64,000 nt of DNA, from positions 1,922,001 through 1,986,000 of the forward strand of contig NEEC01000018.1 of assembly GCA_002189035.1 (NCBI GenBank). Reading direction: 5' to 3'. Positions within the stretch are counted from its first letter, which is position 1; every line of letters begins with the position of its first letter. Positions 1 to 19,900 of the stretch are shown here, piece after piece. Made by a program: the position numbers and the translations under genes. Source of the stretch: Utricularia gibba (taxonomy: Eukaryota > Streptophyta > Magnoliopsida > Lamiales > Lentibulariaceae). Under the pieces are notes generated by a model. The model had not been told where the DNA came from. It saw only the letters and a list, made by a program, of their open reading frames with translations, and made no database searches.

Positions 1-518
1 CCATTACCAGGTTAGATCTTTCAAGGTCATATGCATCCAGAATACCATCTGCTGAATCTAGAACTGGGGATTCATAGGCGTAGGTTTCGAACCATTTTCC
101 GATATCATCTGGTTCTTCTACATGGGCAGATCCATTATGTGCAAATTCATCTTGAATACCATCAGCCGAGTCCAAAACAGGAGATTCGTATTCGTAGCTC
201 TCGAACCATTTACCAATGTCGTCTGGCTCTATTTAACAATGAAAAAACTCATGTAGTCACACAAGCGAGTCCTTTGGGAAGCCAAAGCAGTCTCAGCGAC
301 ATTTCGCCAAACCCTTTCAACACACGCCTAAATTCAAAATCCGGTATGTATACCTGAAGGTAACGATTCCGAATCGAGAGCATCCAGGTCCTTCACGGGG
401 AAGGAAAAAAAAAAGGAAGCTTAGCGCAGTGAAACAAAAAATTACAGAAACAAAAAAACAAATACGAATCCGTTTTTCATCTTTTTACCTGAGAATCGGC
501 ATCATCAGTATCAGGCAT
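1..518 (-). CDS. Unrecognised protein with tandem DDIGKWF/YESPVLD repeats (5' part, runs off left edge)
   Basis: Exons on the minus strand: 489..518, 354..390 and <1..228. Phases match (0, then 1): the first exon reads MPDTDDADSQ, the second starts DLDALDSESLPS, and a split Glu codon joins the third. The visible 95 or so residues are very acidic and hold two copies of a motif of about 25 residues, EPDDIGKWFESYEYESPVLD followed by SADGI, then the same with T and A in place of S and E. No domain family is recognised from the motif, and no membrane segment or targeting signal is visible. The start is the first ATG in frame with a good donor (CAG/GTAAAA) just after it. The rest of the gene lies left of the window, so total length is unknown. 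The exon model is an inference from splice sites and codon phase; the repeat itself is seen directly. Confidence 0.6.
46..230. repeat. Two diverged coding direct repeats
   Basis: Two copies of about 73 bp (46..118 and 160..230), spaced 114 bp apart, encode on the minus strand the DDIGKWF...YESPVLDSADGI motif of the left-edge gene. Most differences are at third codon positions, as expected for a repeat kept by selection on the protein. Confidence 0.7.
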
Positions 519-1056
519 GACCACCAATCTCCTCCGTCTTGATGAGAAATTCAGAGAGAAGCAACGCTTGTGTGTGGCGCGGTAGATGATGAAGCTTCAA
601 ACATCCCCTACCTGCCATCTCGCGCGCGTCAAGAAAACGAAAAACTTTCGAAAATCCCTCATTCCGCACCCCAAAGATAAAATTTTATTGCATTTGATAA
701 ATATATTTAAAATAAATATAATAATTAATAATTATGTGATTGAAAAAACGTGTATGATAAAAAAGTTTTGTTAAATATAATTAATTATATTAAAAAACAT
801 TCTCAAAACATGCGTATTTGAAATCGTATGCAACATTATTAAAATATATTGATATTAAATAGATATAATGTATAATTATTTATTATTAATTTAACATGAT
901 CTACACATTATGATTTCATGCCCATGACCCCCCCCCCCCCCCTCTCTATGTATGTCATCGCTGATCACTTGTCTTGTCCATCTGAGAAAGAGCAACTCAG
1001 CCTGTTCAGTTCGCTATGAAGGATGGAATCTAAACTTCATGATAAACGAGCTGATC
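519..1056. other. Intergenic region with A/T-rich stretch and C15 run
   Basis: About 540 bp between the start of the left-edge gene and the stop of the transporter gene. It is A/T rich from 680 to 910 and holds a run of 15 C at 928..942. It should contain the promoter of the left-edge gene and the 3' UTR of the transporter. No gene or element is recognised. Confidence 0.6.
928..942. repeat. C15 homopolymer
   Basis: Fifteen C in a row in an otherwise A/T-rich spacer. Length is likely to be uncertain in any sequencing data. Confidence 0.9.
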
Positions 1057-2599
1057 TCACATACCAGTTTGATCATTGCGTCGTTGGAGGAACAGTCGCA
1101 CTTCATGCACAGCCAACCGGAATAAAACCAGAGCAGAAATCAATGCACAAAAAGCCAGCATATAGAAAACGAAGCGCCACCCTTTCGAAGAAAGAAAGCC
1201 TGTCAGCAGAGGACCAAGAGCAGCTCCCAGGGACCCTGTTCCATCTATGATGGCTGTCACCGTCGCTAAAGCTCGTGCGTTGCCTCTCAAGGACTCATGG
1301 GTGCCGAGATCTGTGGCCACCGCAGTGGTGATCAGCGCATAGGGCCCGTTTACGAGCAGACCGGTGATCAACATGAGGGCGATGTTCATTGCTTTGGATG
1401 CACTGCCGAATCTTTGGTATAGAATCATGGATGGGATTGATACGTATAAGAAGGCTGATGCCGTGGCTGCTCTCGCGCCAAGCTTGTCGGAAATGTAGCC
1501 TGCTAAAACACCGCCCATTACTCCGCCGACGTCGAAGAGGACAGATAGATCTCCGGCCATTGTCACAGACATGTGCTCCCCCTCGATAACTGAGATAGTA
1601 GAATGCATTTTCAGATGAGCCACAGAGGCTAGTGGGCTTTTTGCAAAAAAACTTACCAATTTGGCTGAGGTAGAATGGCAACCAATAGAGGAATGTGTAA
1701 GCAACAAGTTTGGCGAAAAAGAGAGATGCTGCAAATGGGATAACTCCAGGAATGGTGCAAGCTGCAAAGAGTCCAATCCCTGTTCTTGTCACGTTACTTT
1801 CTACTGATTCAGTACTAAGTAGAGCTTCTTTCTCAGCAAGTCTATGGACTTCCTCATCAGAATGCAGAGAATTTTGCCTACTAAACCTGATGTCCTCCGG
1901 AGAAGCCGGTAGTAGCAGGAACACGATAACCCCCGTGGCGATTATGAAGGCACCAGGTAGAATAAAAGACCAACCCCAACCAAGCTCCAAAACACTGGCA
2001 GCAAGCATGGTACCGATTATATTCCCAAGAGAAGTGTGAGCATTCCAAATTCCCATCAGCAATCCTCTACGTTCCTTTCCGAACCAATTTCCCATCACTG
2101 CAACGACAGAGGGCCAACCAGTAGCTTCAAAAAGCCCAGCAACCATCTGCATCACAAGATAAAATCCAAACACATGAATGTTCAAAAAGTGCCCCATTCC
2201 AAAAAGTCCCACAAATACTCCACTCCCGATCATCCCAAAAGCGAGAAAAATACGAAGATCGTATCGATCGCCCAAATGCCCTGCAACATACATAGACATC
2301 GAATAGCAAGCAAGAAACGCCAAATCAAGTAAACCCAGTTTAGAATTCCCATCCTCCCCATTGAAAGGAGCCCATCCTTTAGATTGGTTTCTTAAATTGA
2401 ACCGGACGCCATCCGGGTCCGGATTGAGGACGCTCTTCACTATGCTACTGGGCTTTCTGGAAGCGTGGTAAGCTGTATACGCCAAGAATGTAACAACCCA
2501 GACAAATTTCTTGAACGCAGCCTCACTGTACGGTCCTCCTCTGATTCTCTCGATCACCAGAATCCCAGATGGAATCCGATTGATACTCACGCTCGACAT
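1057..2599 (-). CDS. Putative glycerol-3-phosphate transporter (MFS, G3P permease-like)
   Basis: Two exons on the minus strand, 1657..2599 and 1057..1589, give 491 residues. The protein is a 12-helix major facilitator. The N-terminal half carries FLAYTAYHASRKPSSIVKSV, typical of plant G3P permease homologues, then GHLGDRYDLR (an MFS loop 2-3 motif), FEATGWPSVVAVMGNWFGK and GIWNAHTSLGNIIG. A long polar loop (about 250-280) separates the halves. The C-terminal half carries GGVMGGVLAGYISDKLGARA. The split Val codon after PFYLSQI fixes the intron at 1590..1656 in phase 1. The ATG at 2597..2599 is the first in frame. Such proteins are known as G3P or organophosphate antiporter homologues, some induced by phosphate starvation, but the substrate here is inferred. 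The gene is divergent from the ferredoxin gene at 2983. Confidence 0.9.
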
Positions 2600-2982
2600 A
2601 CTTTCAGAACACAGAAACGCGTCCCTGAAATGAAGATGAACAATCTTGGGAAACAAATTGAAAGAAGAAAATGAATCATCGACCCTCGAAAGCGTTGATC
2701 GGAAGGGAAGACGGGAAAGCGATCAACGTTGTATTTTCTAGATGCGAGAAACTGCTCGAAAAAAACGGACGTCGTGCATGTGCTGTCAGCCTGCTCCCGA
2801 TTGTTTTTTTTTTAAATATTAATTATTATTATAATTTATCTTTTTGTTTTTTATTACAAGGGTATTCAACGTTCAGGGGCACAGAGTCACCCTATCCGTT
2901 ACCAGTTCTCAGAGCTCGATTCATCGTTGCTTTTGCTCACTCGACAATTGATCCAGCGACGGAAGTGCAAAACGTTGCATCT
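2600..2982. other. Shared divergent promoter region (transporter / ferredoxin C2)
   Basis: 383 bp between two divergent start codons. It has an A/T-rich centre (2800..2860). No clear TATA box was identified for either direction. Confidence 0.5.
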
Positions 2983-4137
2983 ATGAACCTCCTTTTACTG
3001 CATCCCTGTAATGCGTCCGCTTGGGTGCCGCGAAATCCTTCTGTTTCGACGAAGCGCTTGAAACCCACTGGAAGAACGAGGTGCGTTCTTGCGAATTCTG
3101 AGTCAGTTCCCACCCACAAAGTCACTGTACACGACCGTCAGCGGGGGTTGTGCACGAATTTCGCGTCCCAGAGGTAAATTTTTTCGCCGTCAATTCGATG
3201 TTGCGATCCTCTTCCGAGAGTCTCTCAATTTTTGTTTTTTCAGGATCAATACATACTCCATTCTGCTGAGGATCAGGATATCACCCTTCCGTTTGCTTGC
3301 CGCCATGGTAAAATTCACTTTCTTGGTGGTCATAAACTGCAGCTGTGACTAGATTTTTTGCATTTATGGTGATTTTGTTTTTAGATTAGAGTGATTTTGG
3401 AAATTGGCCAAAAAGGTAAAATTTTAATACAGTTTGAGGCAGAAGAAGTGTTGAATGATCAGATACTGGGCATGTCCGTCATGCTATTTGCGCCAATGAG
3501 CAAACATGGTTGAGATCATATCACTTGTATCTGGTTCCCCGTGTAGAAAACACACTAGTTATGTGATAATCCAACTGAAAAGCCAAGAGAGAACTTCATT
3601 TTTTTTCTGCGTATTTGCTGCATGGTATGTGTGGCCTTGTAAGTGCTGAAGTTGCAGGTTGTTGTACTAGCTGTGCTGTTCGTGTGAAGTCAGGGAAACT
3701 GAGACAACCAGAAGCTTTAGGGATATCCACTGAATTAAAGGACAAGGTATAGCTTCGATGCGCTAGTGTAACAAAAACTGTCTTGTGAGTGTCTCTGCAC
3801 CATCCGGGCCTTTTGTTTTGATTTCAGGGCTATGCACTTTTGTGCGTGGGGTTCCCATCATCAGACCTGGAGGTCGAAACACAGGATGAGGATGAGGTGG
3901 TTGTTTTGATTGCTGTGTTTTTGTATTTCACTTGCAGAGAGACATGATAGGTGCTTGCCACTTTGCAGGTGTATTGGCTTCAGTTTGGAAGATACTTTGC
4001 TCGCGGGCCGATCGTGCGTTTCCTCTTACTTACGCTTCCATTCTGCATAGTTGCAGGTAGCATTAAGATCATCATTTTCAATTTGTGCGCAGGAAAGAGA
4101 CGATTACGCACTGGAGTTGGCCATGGGAGACGAATGA
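2983..4137 (+). CDS. FdC2: Ferredoxin C2, chloroplast [2Fe-2S] protein, with a one-base frameshift in exon 1
   Basis: Six exons: 2983..3173, 3244..3307, 3658..3746, 3828..3896, 3969..4013 and 4093..4137. They encode a transit peptide rich in Ser, Arg and Thr, then a plant ferredoxin fold. The cluster-binding motif CRHGCCTSC is split between exons 2 and 3, with the last Cys in YALLCVGFPSSD. The C-terminal extension DEDEVYWLQFGRYFARGPI plus ERDDYALELAMGDE is the hallmark of the FdC2 subgroup, which has an extended C terminus and an altered redox potential; its exact role is less settled than that of ferredoxin 1. The exons sum to 503 nt. One added base gives 504 nt and 167 residues. The gap is at the G5 run 3143..3147: HKVTVHDRQRG is in one frame and VVHEFRVPE in another. 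As written, the gene would make a truncated protein. The cause is either an assembly error or a real mutation. Confidence 0.9.
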
Positions 4138-4508
4138 AGCAGCATGTTTTGCACCCCCTCAACTTCCCTATCTTCAGAGCCTCCGGATTCAGTTCTTTAG
4201 CCTGAGTAGCTGCGTATAGAACGAAGCAATGCGGCTGCCGTTCCATCGGCGCTAGGCGCTGCGTGCGATCCGACGTTGGTTTTCATCAGGCTCGAGTTGT
4301 TTGACAAGATGCTATACTGTCTTGTGCTGCAAAGATCGTTTTTTTGGGAATGGGTTTTATTTGACTTTGGAAGTAAGAGGAAAATGTACACAGACACAAA
4401 CACACGTAGTGACAGGCACCTTCGAATCTTATCCTTTCACGATTCGCAATAATGAAAGCAAAAAGCAAACGACAAAAGCCCGGCAGTCCATTCAGCGTCG
4501 GCCGGTTC
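4138..4508. other. Convergent 3' region
   Basis: 371 bp between the stop codons of ferredoxin C2 (+) and D14 (-). It probably holds both 3' UTRs. No other feature seen. Confidence 0.6.
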
Positions 4509-5440
4509 TCACCGGGGGAGCGCCCGCCGGAGTTCCTGCGCCAGGAGATTCGGAGCCGAGAGGTGCGGCAGGTGCCCGTCTGTGTTCAACATATGGACGC
4601 TGCACCGACCCCCCAGGTGGTTCTTCAGATACGTGGCCACGGACGAGGGCACCGACACGTCCTTCGCGGACTGGAAAATGGAGCACGGCACTTTCACAAG
4701 CCCCAGCACTCCTCGGAGATCGCTGTTGAAAACCGTCCGGCAAACGAAGAGTGTTATGTCCGGCCGCATGTTGAACAGAGTCCGGCTGAATTCGCGGACC
4801 GCCACGGGGACGTCGGCGCCGACGGCCAGCGGGGCGTATCCGTTCACCCAGGCTTCGTAGTTCGCTTCCATGGCGGAGAACAGTTTCTCCACCTCCACCT
4901 GCTCGAATCCGCCCTTGTAGTTCCTATCGTTCTTGAAGCTGCAATTAGAGCGATTTCAGCCGCGATTGGGGAAGAAAACTCCATGGTTGAAGGCCACTTT
5001 TAGGGGCAAATCTTTCAGTTTGTTATTTCCTCAAAAAAGACTGAAAAATTATTATATTTCTTGTTTTACCTCGGTGAAGCGCCGATGAGGATGAGCTTCT
5101 TAAAGAGCTCCGGGCGGCGGATGGAGGCGAGGATTCCGATAGTCGCCGAGATGGAGTGGCCGACGTAGGTGCACCTGTCGATTCTAAGAGCGTCGAGGAT
5201 GTAGAGTAAATCATCGACGTAGGCATCGAGGGTGGTGTATCGCCGGAAATCGAAGTACTCCGGGTTGACGCTGCCGGCACAGATGAGGTCAAAAAGCACG
5301 ATGCGATGGTCGCGGATGAAGAACGGAAGAATTCGCTGCCACGCTGATTGATCGGTGCCAAACCCGTGGGCCAGAACAAGAACCTTGTCGCCGGAACCCA
5401 CGACTCTAACGTTAAGCACCTCCAGCAAACTCTGGCCCAT
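4509..5440 (-). CDS. D14: Strigolactone receptor DWARF14 (alpha/beta hydrolase)
   Basis: Two exons on the minus strand, 5070..5440 and 4509..4938, give 266 residues, the usual D14 length. D14 binds and hydrolyses strigolactone, then recruits the F-box protein D3/MAX2 and D53/SMXL repressors to control shoot branching. Visible features: [10 protein letters not shown] oxyanion region, [20 protein letters not shown], nucleophile Ser96 in GHSIS, Asp217 in AKDVS and His246 in TDGHLP. These complete the Ser-Asp-His triad. The segments [11 protein letters not shown] and [14 protein letters not shown] favour D14 over its paralogue KAI2. Two deviations from the usual sequence are GHSISATIG (commonly GHSVSAMIG) and Ser124 at the splice junction (AG|C), where D14 usually has Arg in SPRF. 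Both introns and the single-intron structure are as expected. Confidence 0.93.
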
Positions 5441-5484
5441 TGTCCTTGTCGCCGCCGATCACACTGTCCTCTTTTCAAACTCAA

Positions 5485-5492
5485 TGTATATA
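5485..5492 (-). promoter_or_regulatory. Probable TATA box of D14
   Basis: TATATACA on the minus strand, about 45 bp upstream of the D14 start codon, next to a GC-rich stretch. This is a position-based guess. Confidence 0.4.
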
Positions 5493-6955
5493 GGCCGCGC
5501 CTCCGAACTGTTGAGAAGTACGGCCATGTTTCTCACACATACCCCTTTAAAAATTAGCATGATTTAAAATACTTAGATTTAATTAAATTATAAAATAAAT
5601 ATTTATTTCATTGAATTGGATAATATGAATTTATAAAAAATGCTTTTATTTAAAAATTACTAAATACAAATTTGATACAAATTTAGAAACAATCATTTAT
5701 TAATGTAATTTCATGAATCTAATGACAATATACTATATTGATTCTAGAATATGAATAAATAAAAAGATTATATTAATTTTCCCCAAATTAATTTTTTCAA
5801 AAAGAAAAAATATGAAATTATAAAAATTAAATACTCAAAATAACAATATATTACCATAAACCCTAAAAGCAACTGACCCTTAATCGACATCATTTATGGT
5901 TGAGACTAAAATGATATATTATCATTTGTAATAATTAAATAAAATATTTATTTTATCATTTTAAATATATTTGTGAAGCAATTTAAATTCCTCTAATCTA
6001 ATTATAAACGTATCAAATAATTCAAATAATTAAATTTCAAACACATCAATTTAATACATAAGTATAAAAATTTCCTTTTTAATTATCCATGAAGTATGTC
6101 TCAGATATTACCATTGGAAAATTTTTGTAGTTTAATTATATTTTTCAAAAAATAAAAATAATTTTATTATATAACAATATCAATTATAAAAGTAATTTTA
6201 TCAAAAATACTTTTAAAATTATTTTACAAAAATTACTTTTAGAAAAATAAGAAATAATTTAATTTTACTTTTTATTATACTAAAATAATTTTCACTTTCA
6301 ATGAGTTGGGTTTCTAGAGATCCGATATTCCGGTCATACCGACATGGTACTGCGGCAGCCAATAAATCTACTGGGTGCTTTGGAAGCTTTATTCACATAT
6401 TCCGACACTTGAAGGAAAGGAGATGAGATATTCGTGTCTTTCGTCATCATCGCCGACATGGCAACCCCACCACACACTACAGGAGTGGGTAGGGCAGGGC
6501 AATTGAATCTCATTCTCCCTGCCCTCCCCAAAGCTATATGCTGCCTGCTTTTCGCCCTTTGTTTCTAGGCCGCTCCTCCTGAACCGGCTACTTTAAGCCG
6601 GTCTAGAGACCCGGGCTGAGCCCATTTGTGCGCCAAGGCCCATGGGGGGTGATAAGGTGGCCCGTTTTAGAAAAATGAAAATAGTAATTAATACAATTTA
6701 TTAGCTATAGCCTAATAAGAGTAGCCTACGCGAGGCCCGTACACTTCCTTTTGTTGTCGAATTGATCGATTAGAACGTCGACGTTTGTTTTTTTTTTTTT
6801 TTTGTTACCTGGTTTCTTGGTTGTGATCAGTACACTCAAGTTTCCATTTTGGGTCTTTGTTTTTTAATTTTGTATTTTGGGAGGAAGGGAGTAACTAAAG
6901 GTCGAGTTTTCAAGAAACTTACCGTTGTCAGTGTTCCGGGAGCGTCGTAGAGGCG
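5493..6955. other. Long intergenic region upstream of ECA3
   Basis: About 1.5 kb. The part from 5560 to 6300 is very A/T rich with no ORF or repeat family that I recognise. The part from 6330 to 6900 is mixed and contains a T16 run (6788..6803). It should hold the promoter and 5' UTR of the Ca2+-ATPase gene. Confidence 0.5.
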
Positions 6956-16059
<9,104 letters not shown>

Positions 16060-16954
16060 TCGGAACCCATCCCCGGCGTCCGACGCGGTCATCCATGTTT
16101 TCTCACAGAAATGGGTCCCCAGTTTTGTATGAAATTGCAAATCATACCCATGGAGCCCTAATTCTTCACATCCCGACGCACATTGAGGAAGATGGGTAGT
16201 TTTAAAAGTTGATTTATTTAAAGTAATAGAAATTAGATTTTTGCATCTTTTTAAAAATAAAAAAACAAAGGGGTATAGTTGTCATTCTAACGCCCTTGCC
16301 TGGCATGGCTTTTGTTTCTATGGTAAAACGGCGTGTGGGCCAGGCCCATCTTGGAATTTTCCTTGTGGGCTATTGGGCTGGGAAAGTTCCAACAATTGAC
16401 TATAAAAATCTTGCAAAGGCGGTTGCGGTCCAATGGATATGTCGAGGATGCGGATCATCGGTTTCACGGCGGCGATGGCTTGAAGTTCCGCCGTGGCAGA
16501 GTTGACAGACCGGCGAAGGTTGTCATTTTCCGAATTTTAAGGGATGATAGGGAGTGACTACCGACACGTGAATATGAATTTAAATTTAGTAGTTTTTTTT
16601 CTCTTTTTTATGCGCATCGTTACGGCCCATGCAAAAGTCAAACACACCCTGAGCTTAAGTATGCTGCGTTATATATATTGGAGTGTGGAAATTGTAGCAA
16701 AAAATGTGAATGTTTTCTCCGACGTTCCGGGCGTCTCAATTCCTTCAGGGCGTCTCCTTCTCGCTAAGGTCGCCGTCGCCGCCGTGAGAAGCTGTTCTAT
16801 AAGATGCCTTGAATCTCGCGATGCACTACGTTGTTCAAACAATAAAAAGAAAAAAAGAAGCATTTCCGGGAAATGCCTATCGTACATTAATTAGTTCGAC
16901 GCGGTTCGGATTTAAGAGGAGGTTTAAGTCTGAGTTCGGTGATTTCAATAGGAG
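16060..16954. other. Intergenic region and leader of VHA-a
   Basis: About 900 bp between the ECA3 stop and the VHA-a start, both on the plus strand. The stretch 16330..16380 has GGGCC/GCCCA elements (site II-like). From 16680 on it is probably the 5' leader of VHA-a. Confidence 0.5.
16669..16680 (+). promoter_or_regulatory. Probable TATA box of VHA-a
   Basis: A TATATATA core lies about 280 bp upstream of the VHA-a start codon. The GC-balanced stretch after it fits a 5' leader. The transcription start is inferred only. Confidence 0.4.
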
Positions 16955-19900
16955 ATGGGGTATCTAGATAGTTTGCCGGGCATGGATCTGATGCGCTCCG
17001 AGAAGATGATGTTGGCGCAGCTCATTATTCCTGTGGAATCAGCTTACAGGGCTGTCTTTTATCTGGGCCAACTCGGTCTACTCCAATTCCGGGATGTAAG
17101 TTCCTGGCTTCTCTGCTTATTTTCTTCAATACATGGCGTTGACTCTTGCGTGAGTCTTGAGTTTTAGCCCAGAATTTCCAGATGAGTAAAGATTTGGACA
17201 CTGATCTGATGTACTAAGAAATGGGAAAAACTTCAATTTTTCTAATTCCGAACTTATCTTGTCCCATTCAAGTGCCACACCCCAGGTGCTCTGCAAGGCA
17301 ATTTCTTTCTGCGGGAAATGTTACTCAAATTATGTAGTTCTCAATCTGCAAATGGATATTTGCGTGTCGCATTTTTTCCTGATTGTTTCCCTTTTGACCA
17401 TTCGGATTCTTTTTATGCTTTATTTTACTTGCAGTTAAATGGAAAAAAGAGCCCTTTCCAGAGGACATTTGCCAATCAGGTATTGTTCAAAGTGATTTTG
17501 AGGTCCTTTTCCGTTTTCCTTATCGATACGTCAAACATGTCTACCTCATTCAAAATATTGCACTCAATACTTTGTCTCACATAGGAAATCATGGCATTTT
17601 CATTTTCTGAAAATCGTTCCTACGAGTTTACTAATAGTATTCGCATTTGTAAGTTGGGATATTCATCAGCCAGGAATGTATAATCAAAAAGCATTGAAAA
17701 TTTCATGTAGCTGTGAATGTCATCAAGATTTAACCAGCGCTTAGTTTTTCAGTTTCACCTAAAAATTTGGAAGGTATTCTGGCTGTTCGCTTTAGTTTGT
17801 TTCTGGTTAACACTGGTGTGGATTTACTATGGGAAGCCCTGCATCTATTTGTTTGCTTTGGCTGTTGATGGATTTCTCAATTCACGTACTCATCTTGTTT
17901 GGACATCTGTATTATCGTATGATCATTGTTCATAGTTAAAAAGATGTGCTGAGATGTCCAGAAAGCTTCGATTCTTCAAAGATCAAATTCACAAAGCGGG
18001 TCTTGTCCTCTCTCCAACACAAATCTCGCAGTCATCTCATATTGATCTGAAAGAACTGGAGGTTTGTTTTCTCCCTTGGACCAATATTAAGCATGTTAAT
18101 CAGATCTGCTATGTTTAGGTTAGATGTAGAACAACTTCCCACAAGAAAACCGTATTCCATTTATGTTCTCATAGTATGCATGCAATCTCACTTGCCCGAA
18201 TGTACTTATCTGTTTCGTAATTGATACGTATTTTCTGTTTTTCGTTTGTTAGGTTCAACTTGCTGAGCATGAACATGAGCTAATTGAGATGAATGTAATG
18301 GATGAGAAATTACAGCAGTCATACAATGAGCTGCTTGAGTTCAAGATGGTTCTGCTGAAGGTGCACCACCATTTTTTTTTGCTCCCTGTTATTTACTTTG
18401 TATCTGGAGTGTTACTTTGAAAATGGAGTGTCTGTCCTCAATCTAGTTACAATGATAGTGAGGTTTCCCATCTCATATGAAACTTTAATGGGTCGCTCAG
18501 GTTGGTGATTTCCTTTTGCCTAATGAGAGTAATTCTGCAGCACGGGATACTGAATTAGATGGAAATATTCACGCAAGCAGTAATCAGTCTGAAAACGTAT
18601 CGTTACTGGAACAGCTAGTAAGAAATTCTTTGGGCACATCGATGATTTTATGCTTCCAAATTTCTGCATTTATGTGGATAAATTAATCACAGGAAATGCA
18701 AGCTGAGCCATCGAATCAATCTGGAGTAAAATTTATTAGTGGTATGGTCACTAAATCCAACATTCTGAGTTTTGAGAGGATGCTCTTCCGCACAACCAGA
18801 GGCAATATGCTTTTCAGTCAAGCTCCAGCAGAGGACCCAATTGTGGATCCTATTTCTAATCATACGGTAAATAATTTTTTTTTTCCAAAGTATTAGTGCT
18901 GAGTTGAAAGCATTCCTTGGGTTAAGTTTCATATGGGAAAAGTCCTAGATGATCCTGCACTTTTCCACCTCCAGGTAGAGAAGGCTGTTTTTATGGTATT
19001 CTTCTCTGGAGAACAGGCAGGGAAAAAAATCGCAAAAATTTGTGATGCGTTTGAAGCTAACTGCTACCCAGTACCTGAGGATCCAATCAAGAGGAGGCAA
19101 ATAATGAAAGAAGTGAGACATTAGTTGGATGAGGCTTCCATTTATCTTACCAAGATTGAATTCCTTATCTTACTCCAGCTCTGATGCTGATCTGATGGAA
19201 GCATAACGTGTCAATGTCATTTCGAATTTTCAGGTTCTGATACGCTTGTCAGACTTGAAAACAACACTGGAGGCAGGACTACATCATCGAGATACTGCTC
19301 TCACATCTATTGGTTCTCAGCTTACAAAGTGGATGAATGTGGTTTGATAATTTAAATGTGCTCCTTTCATTCTACCCTGCATTAGAATTAAGTCATTTCT
19401 AAGTGTTTTTGCATAACTGTTTGTCCAGGTCAAAAGAGAAAAGGCAGTTTATAATATATTAAATATGCTTAATTTTGATGTTACAAATAAGTGTCTGGTT
19501 GGTGAGGGTTGGTTTCCAGTATCTGCAAAAGCTAAGGTACAGGATCCAGCACATCGTGTAATATATTCCAGTCAACCTACGTATCCTTTGCTTTCTTAGG
19601 TTTTTTTTTTTAAATATGACAGATTCAAGAAGCTCTACAACGTGCTACAGTTGATAGTAATTCACAAGTGGGCATCATATTTCATGTGATGGATTCACTG
19701 GAGTCACCACCAACATACTTCAGAACCAGCCATTTTACAAGGGCTTATCAAGAAATTGTTGATGCATATGGGTAATTGATGCATAATCATGTGTTTATTT
19801 GAATAATTGGATACGTTTTATCATTAACACATTACATGATATTATCATGGGTGCTTTCTGTATAAATGAATCAATCAGTGGAGGCACTAGGGAGTTATCG

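Noticed and set aside
31-357. Plus-strand ORF of 108 codons
   Set aside because: It is antisense to the left-edge gene, whose splice phases agree on the other strand and which carries a protein repeat.
4509-5440. KAI2 (karrikin receptor) identity for the hydrolase
   Set aside because: Motifs such as [17 protein letters not shown] and TLFNMRPDI fit D14 better.
5560-6300. Possible MITE or other small transposon in A/T-rich DNA
   Set aside because: No terminal inverted repeats or target duplications were seen.
6334-6531. Minus-strand ORF of 65 codons
   Set aside because: No family recognised; lies in a promoter-like spacer.
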